Source of the DNA: Ammoniphilus sp. CFH 90114
GTDB lineage: Bacteria; Bacillota; Bacilli; Aneurinibacillales; RAOX-1
NCBI RefSeq assembly: GCF_004123195.1
Contig: NZ_SDLI01000005.1
Location: 318,475-382,474 of the forward strand
Length of the DNA: 64,000 nucleotides
Direction: 5' to 3'
The notes under the pieces are model-generated. The model was not told where the DNA came from, did no database searches, and saw nothing but the letters and a program-made list of their open reading frames with translations. The translations under genes were made by a program, and so were the position numbers. Positions 43,269-53,081 of this stretch are shown piece after piece; positions within the stretch are counted from its first letter, which is position 1, and every line of letters starts with the position of its first letter.

Positions 43269-44795
43269 TTGAAACAGTTACAGGAAAGTATCTATCAATT
43301 AATTGTAGAGACATCAACAAATTTACCGCCAGACGTTCGTCGAGCTATGCTTAAGGCCAAGCAAAGGGAACAAGAAGGAACAAGATCAGCTCTTGCTTTA
43401 TCCACAATTGTAGGTAATATCCATACTGCGGAAGTGAACCAGTCACCAATTTGTCAAGATACAGGTATGCCGACATTTGAAATCAAAACACCAGCAGGTT
43501 CGAACCAAGTGGAAATGAAGAAAATCATCAAGGAAGCTATAGCTTTAGCAACCAAAAATGGGAAATTACGTCCGAACTCTGTAGATTCGATAAGCGGAGA
43601 GAATAGTGGGGACAACCTGGGTCCGGGAACGCCAGTCTTTCACTTTGAACAATGGGATCAGGATAAAATCGAGGTCAAGCTTATCTTAAAAGGCGGTGGA
43701 TGTGAAAATAAGAATATCCAATACAGCTTGCCTTGCGAGTTAGAAGGATTAGGTAAGGCTGGTCGGGACTTAGAAGGTATTCGTAAATGCATTCTTCATA
43801 GTGTTTATCAAGCTCAAGGGCAAGGGTGTTCGGCTGGATTCATCGGGGTTGGTATCGGGGGAGATCGGACTTCAGGGTATGCATTGGCAAAAGAACAATT
43901 GTTTCGAAAAGTGGATGATTTAAATCCGGATCCCACTCTAGCTGAATTAGAAACCTACGTGATGGAAACAGCCAACCAGTTGGGAATCGGTACCATGGGT
44001 TTTGGTGGAGAAGCAACGTTGTTGGGGTGTAAAGTGGGCGTCATGAATCGCTTGCCTGCAAGTTTCTTCGTTTCTGTTGCCTATAATTGCTGGGCATTCC
44101 GTCGTCAAGGTGTGACCCTTAATCCCGAGACAGGAGAGATTCGAGAGTGGCTATATAAGGATGAAGAAGTTCATATGGCGAGCTCAGACCAAGAGCAAGA
44201 GCAAGGGAAAGACGTTGTGGTGCTTGAAGCTCCGATCACAGAAGAACAAATTCGTTCCTTGAAGGTAGGAGATGTCGTCGTCATCAATGGACTCATCCAT
44301 ACGGGGCGCGACGCCTTGCATAGTTACCTCATGAATCATGATTGTGCAACAGATCTAGACGGTGGAGTGATCTACCATTGTGGACCTGTGATGCTCAAGG
44401 ATGATGAGGGAGAATGGCATGTGAAAGCCGCTGGACCTACTACAAGTATTCGTGAGGAGCCTTATCAGGCTGATATTATCAAAAAGTTTGGTATTCGTGC
44501 CGTGATCGGTAAAGGAGGCATGGGACCAAAGACATTAGCCGGTCTTCAAGAGCATGGAGCCGTTTACCTCAATGGAATTGGAGGAGCAGCGCAATACTAC
44601 GCCAATTGCATTGAAAAAGTGGAGGGAGTAGACTATCTTGAATTTGGAATTCCAGAAGCCATGTGGCACCTTAAGGTGAAGGGCTTCAAGGCCATTGTTA
44701 CGATGGACTCTCACGGAAATAGCTTACATGCTGACGTAGCCAAAAGCTCCTTTGATAAACTAGCCGAGTTTAAAGAACCGGTGTTCATAAAATAG
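43269..44795 (+). CDS. Class I fumarate hydratase, alpha and beta domains fused
   Basis: About 508 residues, homodimeric [4Fe-4S] type. Cluster-ligand Cys contexts are SPICQDTGMP, GQGCSAGFIGVG and near GEATLLGC; the C-terminal beta part has KGGMGPKT and DSHGNSLHAD. It interconverts fumarate and malate and is oxygen-sensitive, fitting an FNR-controlled operon with fumarate reductase: malate to fumarate to succinate. I prefer TTG 43269 since AAAGGGG is about 8 bases upstream; TTG 43251 is the other in-frame choice. Tartrate dehydratase activity is less likely because that enzyme is usually split. Confidence 0.9.
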   Translation: MKQLQESIYQLIVETSTNLPPDVRRAMLKAKQREQEGTRSALALSTIVGNIHTAEVNQSPICQDTGMPTFEIKTPAGSNQVEMKKIIKEAIALATKNGKLRPNSVDSISGENSGDNLGPGTPVFHFEQWDQDKIEVKLILKGGGCENKNIQYSLPCELEGLGKAGRDLEGIRKCILHSVYQAQGQGCSAGFIGVGIGGDRTSGYALAKEQLFRKVDDLNPDPTLAELETYVMETANQLGIGTMGFGGEATLLGCKVGVMNRLPASFFVSVAYNCWAFRRQGVTLNPETGEIREWLYKDEEVHMASSDQEQEQGKDVVVLEAPITEEQIRSLKVGDVVVINGLIHTGRDALHSYLMNHDCATDLDGGVIYHCGPVMLKDDEGEWHVKAAGPTTSIREEPYQADIIKKFGIRAVIGKGGMGPKTLAGLQEHGAVYLNGIGGAAQYYANCIEKVEGVDYLEFGIPEAMWHLKVKGFKAIVTMDSHGNSLHADVAKSSFDKLAEFKEPVFIK

Positions 44796-44807
44796 TAACT
44801 CGGTAAG

Positions 44808-44835
44808 GGGAGCCCACAAGCTAGGCTCCCTTTTG
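44808..44835 (+). terminator. Rho-independent terminator
   Basis: GGGAGCC, loop CACAAGCTA, GGCTCCC, then TTTTG. Ends the fumarate operon. Confidence 0.85.
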
Positions 44836-44870
44836 TTTATGATTTTGACAATCTAGTGAATAAGCCACTT

Positions 44871-44914
44871 TTGTGATGTTTTTCACAAGTTATTCTGTTA
44901 ACCTCAAGTATACT
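44871..44914 (+). promoter_or_regulatory. FNR-type box and -10 of nirBD
   Basis: TTGTGATGTTTTTCACAA (44871-44888) is a perfect 18-base FNR dyad. TATACT (44909-44914) as -10 places its centre at about -41.5. No good -35 is present, as expected for an FNR-activated promoter. Confidence 0.88.
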
Positions 44915-44968
44915 TCAATCAACAAGAGAAAATCCGTTGTACAAATCGCAACAGATGGAGGAGACATC

Positions 44969-47392
44969 ATGAGCAAGAAAAAATTAGTGATGATTGGCAA
45001 TGGAATGGCAGGTGTTCGAACGATTGAGGAAATTCTTAAGGTGAATGGTCAACTTTATGATATAACGATTTTTGGGAAAGAGCCTTATCCGAATTACAAT
45101 CGAATCCAGTTGTCCCATGTACTACAAGGGGATATGACGATAGAAAGCATCGTGATGAATGATTGGGACTGGTACAGTGATCGAGGGATTGAACTATATA
45201 CGGGCGAAGCCATTAGAACAATAAACACGACCCAAAAGCTGGTTTACTCGGACAACCGAATCGTCTCTTATGATGAATTAATTATCGCCACGGGTTCATC
45301 CCCTTTCATTCTACCGATTCCAGGTGCAGATAAACAGGGAGTAATTGGTTTTCGCGACATAGCCGATTGTCTTCAGATGATGGAAACGTCTAAGACGGCG
45401 AAGCGAGCTGTGGTGATTGGAGGAGGACTCCTTGGGCTTGAAGCGGCGAAAGGGCTATTGAGTCTAGGTATGGAAGTGGATGTTGTTCATCTCATGGATT
45501 ACTTGATGGAAAAGCAATTAGACGAAGTGGCTGCAAGAATGCTTCAAATGGAACTTGAAAGTCATGAAATGAAATTTCATATGAGTAAGGAAGCAGTAGA
45601 AATTGTTGGAGATGAGCGGGTTACTAGTATTTATTTTCGGGATGGAAGCGTATTGCCAGCAGATCTTGTGGTGATGGCAACTGGGATTGTACCTAATGTT
45701 GATCTAGCCAAAGCAAGCGGTCTACAAGTGAATCGAGGAATCGTCATCAACAATTTTATGGAGACGAGCCTTCCTCATGTGTATGCCGTAGGAGAGTGTG
45801 CAGAGCACCTTGGAACCCTGTATGGCCTAGTGGCTCCGCTGTATGAACAAGCCCAAGTATTGGCGAAAAAGCTTTCCGGAGAAAGTCCGGATCCCTATGT
45901 TGGGTCTATTGTAGGAGCGCAGTTGAAGATATCTGACGTTGATTTGTTTTCTGCAAGGGAAATCAAGGAAAGTCCGGAAACGAGAACGATTAAAGTTCAT
46001 GACGAATGGAATGGAATCTATAAAAAAGTGATTCTAAGAGATCAATGCATTACGGGAATTGTGTTATACGGGGATACGAGTGACAGTAATCGTTTATTCG
46101 GAATGATGATGCGAAAAGAGGACGTATCCGGTAAAACCACGATCTCCTTTTTCAATGAGCGGGGAGGTGTGGAGAGCTTCCAAGATGTCTCCTCCATGCC
46201 TGCTGATGAGGTCGTATGCGGCTGTAATGGGATCAATAAAGGCATGATTGTTGAGGCTGTGCAATCCCGTGGGCTGACCAGCGTGGAGGAGATCGGAGGG
46301 TGTACGAATGCAGGACGCTCTTGCGGCCGATGCAAGCCGCTGATCCAGAACATCCTCGAGCATACATTAGGTGGCTCCTTTGAACCAGCTGATCTCAAAC
46401 CTACCTTATGCAGCTGCACCTCCTGGAGCAGAGATGAAGTCGTGGCAGGCATTCGTGAAAAGGGACTTACTTCGGTCAAAGAGGTCATGTTGGTCCTTGG
46501 TTGGAAGAACGAGGAAGGGTGCACAAAGTGTCGTCCAGCCCTGAACTATTATCTAGGTATGATTTACCCTGATTATCAGGATGACCGCGATTCGCGGTTG
46601 GTTAACGAAAAGCTTCATGCCAATATCCAAAAGGATGGAACCTACTCCGTTATTCCAAGAATGTATGGTGGTGTGACCACGGCGAATGACTTGCGGAAAA
46701 TTGCCGACGTTGCAGACAAGTATCAGGTACCCTTGGTGAAATTAACGGGTGGGCAGCGAATTGGCTTATTCGGACTTAAGAAAGAAGAGCTTCCTCAAGT
46801 CTGGTCTGATTTGGAGATGCCTTCAGGTTACGCCTACGGGAAGACCCTACGAACCGTAAAAACTTGCGTAGGTAAAACCTTCTGCCGTTTTGGTACACAA
46901 GATTCCATGGGACTTGGAATCGAATTAGAAAAACGATTTGAGCGCTTAGATACACCACACAAAGTGAAAATGGGCGTGTCTGGATGTCCTCGCAACTGCA
47001 CAGAGGCCGGTATTAAAGATATTGGGTTTGTTGGAGTAGACGGAGGTTGGGAAATTTACGTCGCGGGGAACGGTGGAACAGACTTACGTGCTGGGGAGTT
47101 TTTAGCCAAAGTTAAGACCGAAGAAGAGGCGTTGGAACTTACAGGAGCCTATTTACAATATTATCGTGAGACCGCTCTTTATCTGGAACGCACTTCGAAG
47201 TGGATGGAGCGTATAGATCTCAAGCAGGTTCAGGAGCACCTAGCAGATCCAACTACTTGTAGAGAACTCAATGATCGGCTCGAGCAAACCTTGGCTCGAT
47301 ATGTTGATCCTTGGGGACAGACTTTAGAGGAATCCAGCCTTCAAGATCATTACTATAGTCACCGCAATGTAAACGTGGAGGTAACCCGATGA
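44969..47392 (+). CDS. nirB: NADH-dependent nitrite reductase large subunit
   Basis: About 807 residues. FAD/NAD-binding pyridine-nucleotide oxidoreductase domain (IGNGMAG; VVIGGGLLGLE), two BFD-type [2Fe-2S] modules (CGCN...C..C and CSCT...C..C between residues about 405 and 530), then the sulfite/nitrite reductase core with TCVGKTFCRFG and SGCPRNC, the four Cys ligands for [4Fe-4S]-siroheme. It reduces nitrite to ammonia in the cytosol. Start ATG 44969 with GGAGGAG; the frame is open upstream across the promoter but is not coding there. FNR control points to fermentative/anaerobic nitrite detoxification. Confidence 0.95.
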   Translation: MSKKKLVMIGNGMAGVRTIEEILKVNGQLYDITIFGKEPYPNYNRIQLSHVLQGDMTIESIVMNDWDWYSDRGIELYTGEAIRTINTTQKLVYSDNRIVSYDELIIATGSSPFILPIPGADKQGVIGFRDIADCLQMMETSKTAKRAVVIGGGLLGLEAAKGLLSLGMEVDVVHLMDYLMEKQLDEVAARMLQMELESHEMKFHMSKEAVEIVGDERVTSIYFRDGSVLPADLVVMATGIVPNVDLAKASGLQVNRGIVINNFMETSLPHVYAVGECAEHLGTLYGLVAPLYEQAQVLAKKLSGESPDPYVGSIVGAQLKISDVDLFSAREIKESPETRTIKVHDEWNGIYKKVILRDQCITGIVLYGDTSDSNRLFGMMMRKEDVSGKTTISFFNERGGVESFQDVSSMPADEVVCGCNGINKGMIVEAVQSRGLTSVEEIGGCTNAGRSCGRCKPLIQNILEHTLGGSFEPADLKPTLCSCTSWSRDEVVAGIREKGLTSVKEVMLVLGWKNEEGCTKCRPALNYYLGMIYPDYQDDRDSRLVNEKLHANIQKDGTYSVIPRMYGGVTTANDLRKIADVADKYQVPLVKLTGGQRIGLFGLKKEELPQVWSDLEMPSGYAYGKTLRTVKTCVGKTFCRFGTQDSMGLGIELEKRFERLDTPHKVKMGVSGCPRNCTEAGIKDIGFVGVDGGWEIYVAGNGGTDLRAGEFLAKVKTEEEALELTGAYLQYYRETALYLERTSKWMERIDLKQVQEHLADPTTCRELNDRLEQTLARYVDPWGQTLEESSLQDHYYSHRNVNVEVTR

Positions 47393-47718
47393 AAACAACC
47401 ATAGCTCGTATCCAAGTTGCTGAATATAGTCAGCTCCCTGAACGAATGGGACAGGCCATTACCGTAGGTCAGTGGGAAATCGCTTTGTTTCGTCTAACGA
47501 ATGGAGAAGTGAGAGCTATTGAAAACAGAAGTCCACATCCCAAAGGCGGCGTACTTTCTGAAGGGCTTGTCAGTGGAGAGTTCGTCTATTGTCCTTTATA
47601 TGACTGGAAAATATCCCTTCGTGACGGAACCGTACAGGCACCTCATAAAGGTTTAGTAAAAACCTTTCCTATTGAGATCGAAGGGGATCGCATCTTTATC
47701 AGAATGGAAATGGCTTAG
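47389..47718 (+). CDS. nirD: Nitrite reductase small subunit, Rieske-like but lacking cluster ligands
   Basis: 109 residues, overlapping nirB by 4 bases. The fold pattern of a Rieske domain is clear (NRSPHPKGGVLSEG, YCPLYDWKISLRDG). But of the usual C-x-H...C-x2-H ligands the first Cys is Ser48 and the last His is Tyr71, so a [2Fe-2S] cluster is unlikely. E. coli NirD also lacks the ligands. It presumably acts as a structural partner of NirB. Confidence 0.9.
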   Translation: MKTTIARIQVAEYSQLPERMGQAITVGQWEIALFRLTNGEVRAIENRSPHPKGGVLSEGLVSGEFVYCPLYDWKISLRDGTVQAPHKGLVKTFPIEIEGDRIFIRMEMA

Positions 47719-47756
47719 CCACAGATATCAACATGGATGGTATTTCCAGTTTGTAA

Positions 47757-47799
47757 AGTGAGGTTTTTCACTGCCTTCGAAATCTTAAAACGGTAAGCT
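47757..47799 (+). promoter_or_regulatory. Probable FNR-type box and -10 of the formate dehydrogenase operon
   Basis: AGTGAGGTTTTTCACT is a symmetric dyad one base per half from TGTGA-N6-TCACA. TAAGCT (47794-47799) as -10 lies at the same distance from the box centre (29.5 bases) as at nirB. The match is weaker than at the other two sites. Confidence 0.6.
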
Positions 47800-47854
47800 T
47801 TATTTATCAACAAAATATTTAACCTAGACCAGGGGAAAGCGAGGTGTTTCCCAA

Positions 47855-48607
47855 GTGAATAAATATTGTCCGGAAGAGTATCCGTTCACCTTGATGGTGA
47901 ATGAAAAGGAGATTGCAACCTTTCAACTTACGAAAGCTGATTTAGAAGATTGGGCGATCGGTTATCTCTATTCTGAAGGAATGATTCAATCCATAGATGA
48001 TGTTGATAGTTTACTAATCAAGGAAGAACAAGGGTCAATACAGGTGACCACAGGACCCGGATTTGATGTAGAAAAGTTCTTAGAGAAGCGAAGACATTTT
48101 ACAGCAGGTTGTGGAAAAGGGGTAACCTTCTTTTCGATGACAGATGTCAAGCAGTTCAAGAAAGTCAAAAACAAAGCTAGAGTCCCGCTTTCGTACTTAT
48201 TAAAAAAGAGAAATGAATTCGCGCAACGATGTGAGATGTATCTCGAGACCGGAGGCATGCATGGAGCTTGTCTCATTGACTCCAATGGGAACCTTACCAT
48301 TCGGGAGGACATTGGGCGCCACAATGCGGTAGATAAGGCGATTGGGTGCGCGGTTCGTAATCGATGGAAAGCAGAAGACTTAATCCTTCTAACGACAGGA
48401 CGCATTTCATATGAAATGCTAGCGAAAGCAGCAAGATTTGGCTTTGGCATCGTTGGTTCACGAACAGCAGCAACGAAACAAGCTGTTCAGCTTGCCAAAT
48501 TTCTACAGATTGAGGTGGTGGGTTATCTCCGCGGTCGTATGACGTTAATTTACAGTTCATGCGGTAGAGTGGTAGACGATCTATCGGAAAAGCAAGGGAT
48601 CATGTAA
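47855..48607 (+). CDS. fdhD: Formate dehydrogenase accessory sulfurtransferase
   Basis: 250 residues. FdhD signatures GGMHGACLID, IGRHNAVDKAIG, LTTGRISYEMLAKAARFG and GSRTAATKQAVQLA are present. The loop Cys, in TAGCGKG, appears as a single Cys rather than a CxxC pair. FdhD passes sulfur from the cysteine desulfurase to the molybdenum/tungsten bis-MGD cofactor. GTG start. First gene of the fdh operon. Confidence 0.93.
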   Translation: MNKYCPEEYPFTLMVNEKEIATFQLTKADLEDWAIGYLYSEGMIQSIDDVDSLLIKEEQGSIQVTTGPGFDVEKFLEKRRHFTAGCGKGVTFFSMTDVKQFKKVKNKARVPLSYLLKKRNEFAQRCEMYLETGGMHGACLIDSNGNLTIREDIGRHNAVDKAIGCAVRNRWKAEDLILLTTGRISYEMLAKAARFGFGIVGSRTAATKQAVQLAKFLQIEVVGYLRGRMTLIYSSCGRVVDDLSEKQGIM

Positions 48608-48621
48608 AAGGAGGAAGAGTG

Positions 48622-51594
48622 ATGCCTGATCTAACCAGACGACAGTTTCTGAAATTATCTGGGGCAACCGCGCTTACGTTAGCCGTGGTGGAGCTAGGTT
48701 TTAACTCCAAGGAAGCTCAAGCAAAAACAAGACAACTTAAGATAGCAGAGACAAAAGTGACACCGACGATATGTCCTTATTGTGCCGTAGGATGCGGGAT
48801 TCTTGTGCATACCCGGGACCATGATGTTGTATTTACCGAGGGAGATCCGGATCATCCGATTAATCAAGGATCATTGTGCAGCAAAGGAACGACGATTCGC
48901 CAGTTATACACTTCCGATCAAAGGGTGAAGAAACCGTTGTATCGTGCACCTGGAAGCGATCGATGGGAAGAAAAAGACTGGGATTGGATGCTGGATCGTA
49001 TTGCTGAGAAAATCCAGAAGACTAGAGATAACACCTTTGTGGAAAAGGAAAATGGGATTCTTGTTAATAAAACAGAGGCGATAGCAAGTCTAGGTGGAGC
49101 CGCCCTAGATAATGAAGAATGTTACTTACTAGTTAAAATGATGAGAGGGCTTGGACTGACGTATATCGAACACCAAGCGCGCCTCTGACACAGCTCTACG
49201 GTTGCCGGTCTGGCACCTACCTTTGGACGTGGAGCAATGACGAATCACTGGAATGACCTGCAATATACGGACTGTGCCCTCATTATCGGGGCTAATCCAG
49301 CTGAGAATCATCCGATTAGTTTCAAGTGGCTACTGAAAGCAAAACAAAACGGAGGGAAGATTATTTCGGTCGATCCTCGCTTTACCCGAACGTCGAGTCA
49401 AGCGGATCTCTATGCCCCCCTACGTTCCGGTACGGATATTCCGTTCATGGGAGGACTTATTCATTACGCATTAGAGAATGGGCTGTATCACAAAGAATAT
49501 GTTGTGAACTATACGAACGCTTCTTTTCTTGTTCATGATGACTTTGATTTTAAGGATGGATTGTTCACTGGATATGATGAGTCTAATCGAAAATATGATC
49601 AAAGTACTTGGACGTTCCAGAGAGATGAAAATGGAGACATCCTGAGGGACGAAAGCTTAACGAACCCAAGAACCGTGTTTCAATTAATGAAAAAACATTA
49701 CTCCCGCTATGATATAGATACCGTTTGTACGGTCACGGGTACACCTAAAGATCAATATCTCGATATTGCCAAGACCTTCTTGGGAACAAGCGCCGTGGAT
49801 CGTACGGGAACCATTCTCTATGCTATGGGAACGACCCAACACACGGTCGGGACTCAGAATGTCCGAGTGTATGCGATACTTCAATTGCTGCTTGGAAACG
49901 TAGGAAGACCTGGCGGTGGCGTGAATGCGCTGCGTGGCGAATCCAATGTCCAGGGATCTACTGATTTTGCCTTGTTATATGGAGATCTACCAGGTTACTT
50001 GGGGGCCCCGACGGCAACAGAGAAACATGCTACATTACAGGCCTATCTAGAAAATGAGACTCCGAAAACGGGATATTGGTCTAACAAACCTAAATTTGTC
50101 ATCAGTCTCTTAAAAGCATTTTATGGTCCACAGGCCACGGCAGACAATGAATTCGGATATCACTATTTGCCTAAAGGAAAGAAAAATTATTCCCATATTC
50201 CTTTGTTCGAAGCGATGGCAAAGGGCGAATTAAAAGGCTTATTCTGCTTCGGAACGAATCCGGTCGTTGGTGGACCCAATGCGGGGAAGGAAAAAGAAGC
50301 GCTAGGCAAGCTGGACTGGCTTGTTGCCGCCGATCTATGGGAGCATGAGACTTCCACATTTTGGTCAAGAGAATCCGGAGCAGACCCTTCAGAGATTCAG
50401 ACGGAAGTCTTCTTGTTACCTGCAGCGGCTTCTTATGAAAAAGAAGGAACCGTTTCCAATAGCGGTCGTTGGATGCAGTACCGTTGGCAGGCCATTGAGC
50501 CAAAACATGAATCGAAAGCCGATCTAGAGATTATTCATATGTTGATGCTACGTTTGAAAAAGCTGTACCATGGAAGGACCGATGCGTCGGCGTTGCCGAT
50601 TCAAGCGCTCTATTGGAACTATGGTGATCACGATCATCCAGACATTGACATTGTTTCCAAAGAGATTAATGGATACGACACACGTACCGGAAAGCAGATC
50701 CCGAGCTTTGCTAAACTGGAAGATGATGGATCAACATGCAGCGGGAACTGGATTTATTGTGGTTTCTATCCGGAGGAAGGTAAAAATCTATCCAAGCGTC
50801 GTGATAATAAAGATACGGGCATGAGCAACTACTTGAATTGGTCTTATGCTTGGCCGTTGAATCGACGGATTCTTTATAACCGAGCTGCCTGCGATCCAGC
50901 CGGAAAACCGTGGAGTAAAGGAAAAGAAGGGATCTGGTGGGACGCTCTAAGCAAAGAATGGACAGGCTATGATGTACCTGATTTTGGTAAAAACACTGCA
51001 CCTGATGGGAAAGGCGGACAGGATCCATTCTTCATGTTGGCGGATGGAAAAGCGGGTTTGTTTGCCGTTAGAAACGATGGGCCATTCCCAGAGCATTATG
51101 AACCATACGAAAGTCCGATACCAAATGCGTTTTCCAGCCAAGAATTCAATCCAACCGTGACGATCTGGGGAGGAAAGCATAATCCACGAGGGGATAAAAC
51201 GAAATATCCTATCGTCGCAACAACCTATCGTTTATCAGAACACTGGCAGTCTGGAGCGATGACAAGACATCAATCTTGGCTTTCGGAGTTATCGGCTCAT
51301 ATGTTCGTAGAGATAAGCGAAGAGTTGGCGAGAGAAAAAGGGATTTTAAATAAAGACCGAGTTGTCGTTTCCTCGGCCAGAGGCGAAATTGAGACTTATG
51401 CGATGGTAACCAAGCGATTTAAGCCGTATCGGATACGTGGGGAAGTTGTTCATCAGGTGGGAATGCCTTGGCATTTTGGCTACAAGGGGCTTGTCAAAGG
51501 GGGAACCGCTAACAGCCTAACGCCTCACATAGGAGATGCCAATACGATGATCCCGGAATATAAAGCATTCCTCTGTGATATAAGGAGGGCCTAA
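48622..51594 (+). CDS. fdhA: Selenocysteine-containing formate dehydrogenase catalytic subunit (FDH-N/O type)
   Basis: 990 residues when the in-frame TGA at 49186 is read as selenocysteine (residue 189). Reading on either side joins smoothly: HQARL-Sec-HSSTVAGLAPTFGRGAMTN, the same context as Sec196 of E. coli FdnG. Tat signal TRRQFLKL at the N-terminus, then the [4Fe-4S] motif CPYCAVGCG...CSKG, bis-MGD molybdopterin domains, and the C-terminal dinucleotide-binding domain with WHFGYKG. A bacterial SECIS-type hairpin follows the TGA. The Tat signal places it outside the membrane, oxidising formate and feeding electrons to FdhB/FdhI and the quinone pool. ATG 48622 with AAAGGAGG. Confidence 0.94.
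49186..49217 (+). other. UGA selenocysteine codon and SECIS hairpin
   Basis: TGA 49186-49188 is followed by a stem GGTTGCC (49200-49206) / GGCACC (49212-49217) with one bulged T and the apical loop GGTCT. Bulged U and GGUCU loop at about 20 bases are the elements bound by SelB in E. coli fdhF and fdnG. Confidence 0.88.
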
Positions 51595-51596
51595 GG

Positions 51597-52418
51597 ATGT
51601 CTAAATATGTAAAACTCGTAGATGTTACTCTATGTGATGGGTGTCGGGCGTGTATGGTGGCCTGCAAAGATTGGAATGACCTTCCGGCGGTGCCGGAAGA
51701 ATTCCAAGGAAGCTATCAGTCACATGAAAAACTAAATGCCAATACCTGGAACTTGATTACGTTTAAAGAAAAAGAGCGGCCAAACGGCAGTCTTGATTGG
51801 TTGTTCCGACACGACTCCTGCATGCATTGCAGCGATGCTGCCTGCGAAAAGGTATGCCCTGAGAATGCCATCAGCTATACAAAATTTGGGTCCGTAGTGG
51901 TTGATTCGGATACCTGTGTTGGATGCGGATACTGTGTGCAAAATTGTCCTTTCGAGTCTATTCATTTAGCTGAGTACACCGATGAGAAACAAAAGAAATA
52001 CTATAAAGCTCAAAAATGTACCCTATGTACCGATCGACTAGAAGCGAATCTTCAACCTGCTTGCGCGGATGTGTGCCATACAGGAGCCATTCGTTTTGGG
52101 AAGGAAGAGGAGATGCTAGCTCTTGCGAAAGAGCGATTGAAAAAAGTGAAGGACAGGTTTCCGAATGCGAACATTTATAACCCGCAAAGCATAGATGGTA
52201 CACACACGGTTTATCTTTTAGCCGACCATCCGAGCGAGTACGATCTACCAGTGAATCCTAAGGTTCCGACCGCAGCCAAGCTGTGGAAGGATTATGCCCA
52301 GCCTATCGGCAAGTCTCTCTTTGGTGTAACAACCATGGCGGTCATTGGTGCTTTTATTGCCCAACGTACGCAGAAGAAGACTGAAGAAGGGGGGGCGCAT
52401 GATGAGCACGAAAAATAA
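51597..52418 (+). CDS. fdhB: Formate dehydrogenase iron-sulfur (beta) subunit
   Basis: 273 residues. Four cluster motifs: CDGCRACMVAC, CMHCSDAACEKVCP, CVGCGYCVQNCP and CTLCTDRLE...CADVC. A C-terminal membrane helix (VTTMAVIGAFIAQ) anchors it outside, as in FdnH. ATG follows GGAGGGCCTAAGG, two bases after fdhA. Confidence 0.94.
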   Translation: MSKYVKLVDVTLCDGCRACMVACKDWNDLPAVPEEFQGSYQSHEKLNANTWNLITFKEKERPNGSLDWLFRHDSCMHCSDAACEKVCPENAISYTKFGSVVVDSDTCVGCGYCVQNCPFESIHLAEYTDEKQKKYYKAQKCTLCTDRLEANLQPACADVCHTGAIRFGKEEEMLALAKERLKKVKDRFPNANIYNPQSIDGTHTVYLLADHPSEYDLPVNPKVPTAAKLWKDYAQPIGKSLFGVTTMAVIGAFIAQRTQKKTEEGGAHDEHEK

Positions 52419-53079
52419 AGGTTACGTTAAGCGCTTTAGTCTCACGTTTCGTATTGCACATTGGGTGAATGCAGGAGCTTTCTTTGCCCTCTACATTACC
52501 GCCTTGCCCATGTACACCGAATTTTTTGATTGGCTTTATCCTGTCTTAGGGGGACCGGCAAATGCACGTTTACTACACCGAGTCTTTGCTGTCTTGTTTA
52601 TTCTCCCTATGTTTATCATGATTTTTTGCGATCCGAAGAGCTTCTTCCATTGGATCAAGTCGATCTTCACTTGGAGAAAACATGACTTTGGTTTTTTCCT
52701 TCCGTTTGCTAAGGAGTTCTTTGGAAAGCATGCGGATATTCCAAAGCAAGATTTCTACAACGCAGGGGAAAAAATAAATTCCCTGCTGCAAGTATTCACT
52801 ACGATTATCATTATCGCGTCTGGATTTATGATGTGGTTCCCAAGTTATATTCCATACGATATTCGCGTGTGGGGTTATCTCCTTCATAATATTGGCTTTG
52901 CTCTTGCCATTGCGGTTGTAGTAGGGCATGTGTATCTAGCGACTCTAGCTCCGGGGGCTAAGGACGCAATGAGAGGAATTACGAAAGGAGATGTCTCTGA
53001 AACTTGGGCGAAGGAACACCACGGACGCTGGTATGATGAGCTCAAGGAAGAAGAAAAGAAAAAGAAGCAAGGAGCGTGA
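52399..53079 (+). CDS. fdhI: Formate dehydrogenase cytochrome b (gamma) subunit
   Basis: 226 residues, four membrane helices with heme-b histidines in FRIAHWVNAGAFF, ARLLHRVFAVLFI and LLHNIGFALAIAVVVGHVYLA. Transfers electrons to menaquinone. ATG 52399 (or 52402) overlaps the end of fdhB by 20 bases; GAAGGGGGGG is the ribosome site. Confidence 0.92.
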   Translation: MMSTKNKGYVKRFSLTFRIAHWVNAGAFFALYITALPMYTEFFDWLYPVLGGPANARLLHRVFAVLFILPMFIMIFCDPKSFFHWIKSIFTWRKHDFGFFLPFAKEFFGKHADIPKQDFYNAGEKINSLLQVFTTIIIIASGFMMWFPSYIPYDIRVWGYLLHNIGFALAIAVVVGHVYLATLAPGAKDAMRGITKGDVSETWAKEHHGRWYDELKEEEKKKKQGA

Positions 53080-53081
53080 CT

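Noticed and set aside
46042..46524. 160-codon minus-strand open frame inside nirB
   Set aside because: Lies fully opposite a well-conserved enzyme domain and has no recognisable motif; a shadow frame.
47986..48450. 154-codon minus-strand open frame inside fdhD
   Set aside because: Opposite conserved FdhD motifs, with no ribosome site or recognisable domain.
49186..49188. Stop codon splitting the formate dehydrogenase gene
   Set aside because: Sequence context on both sides matches the selenocysteine site of FdnG-type enzymes and a SECIS hairpin follows, so this is recoding, not a lesion.
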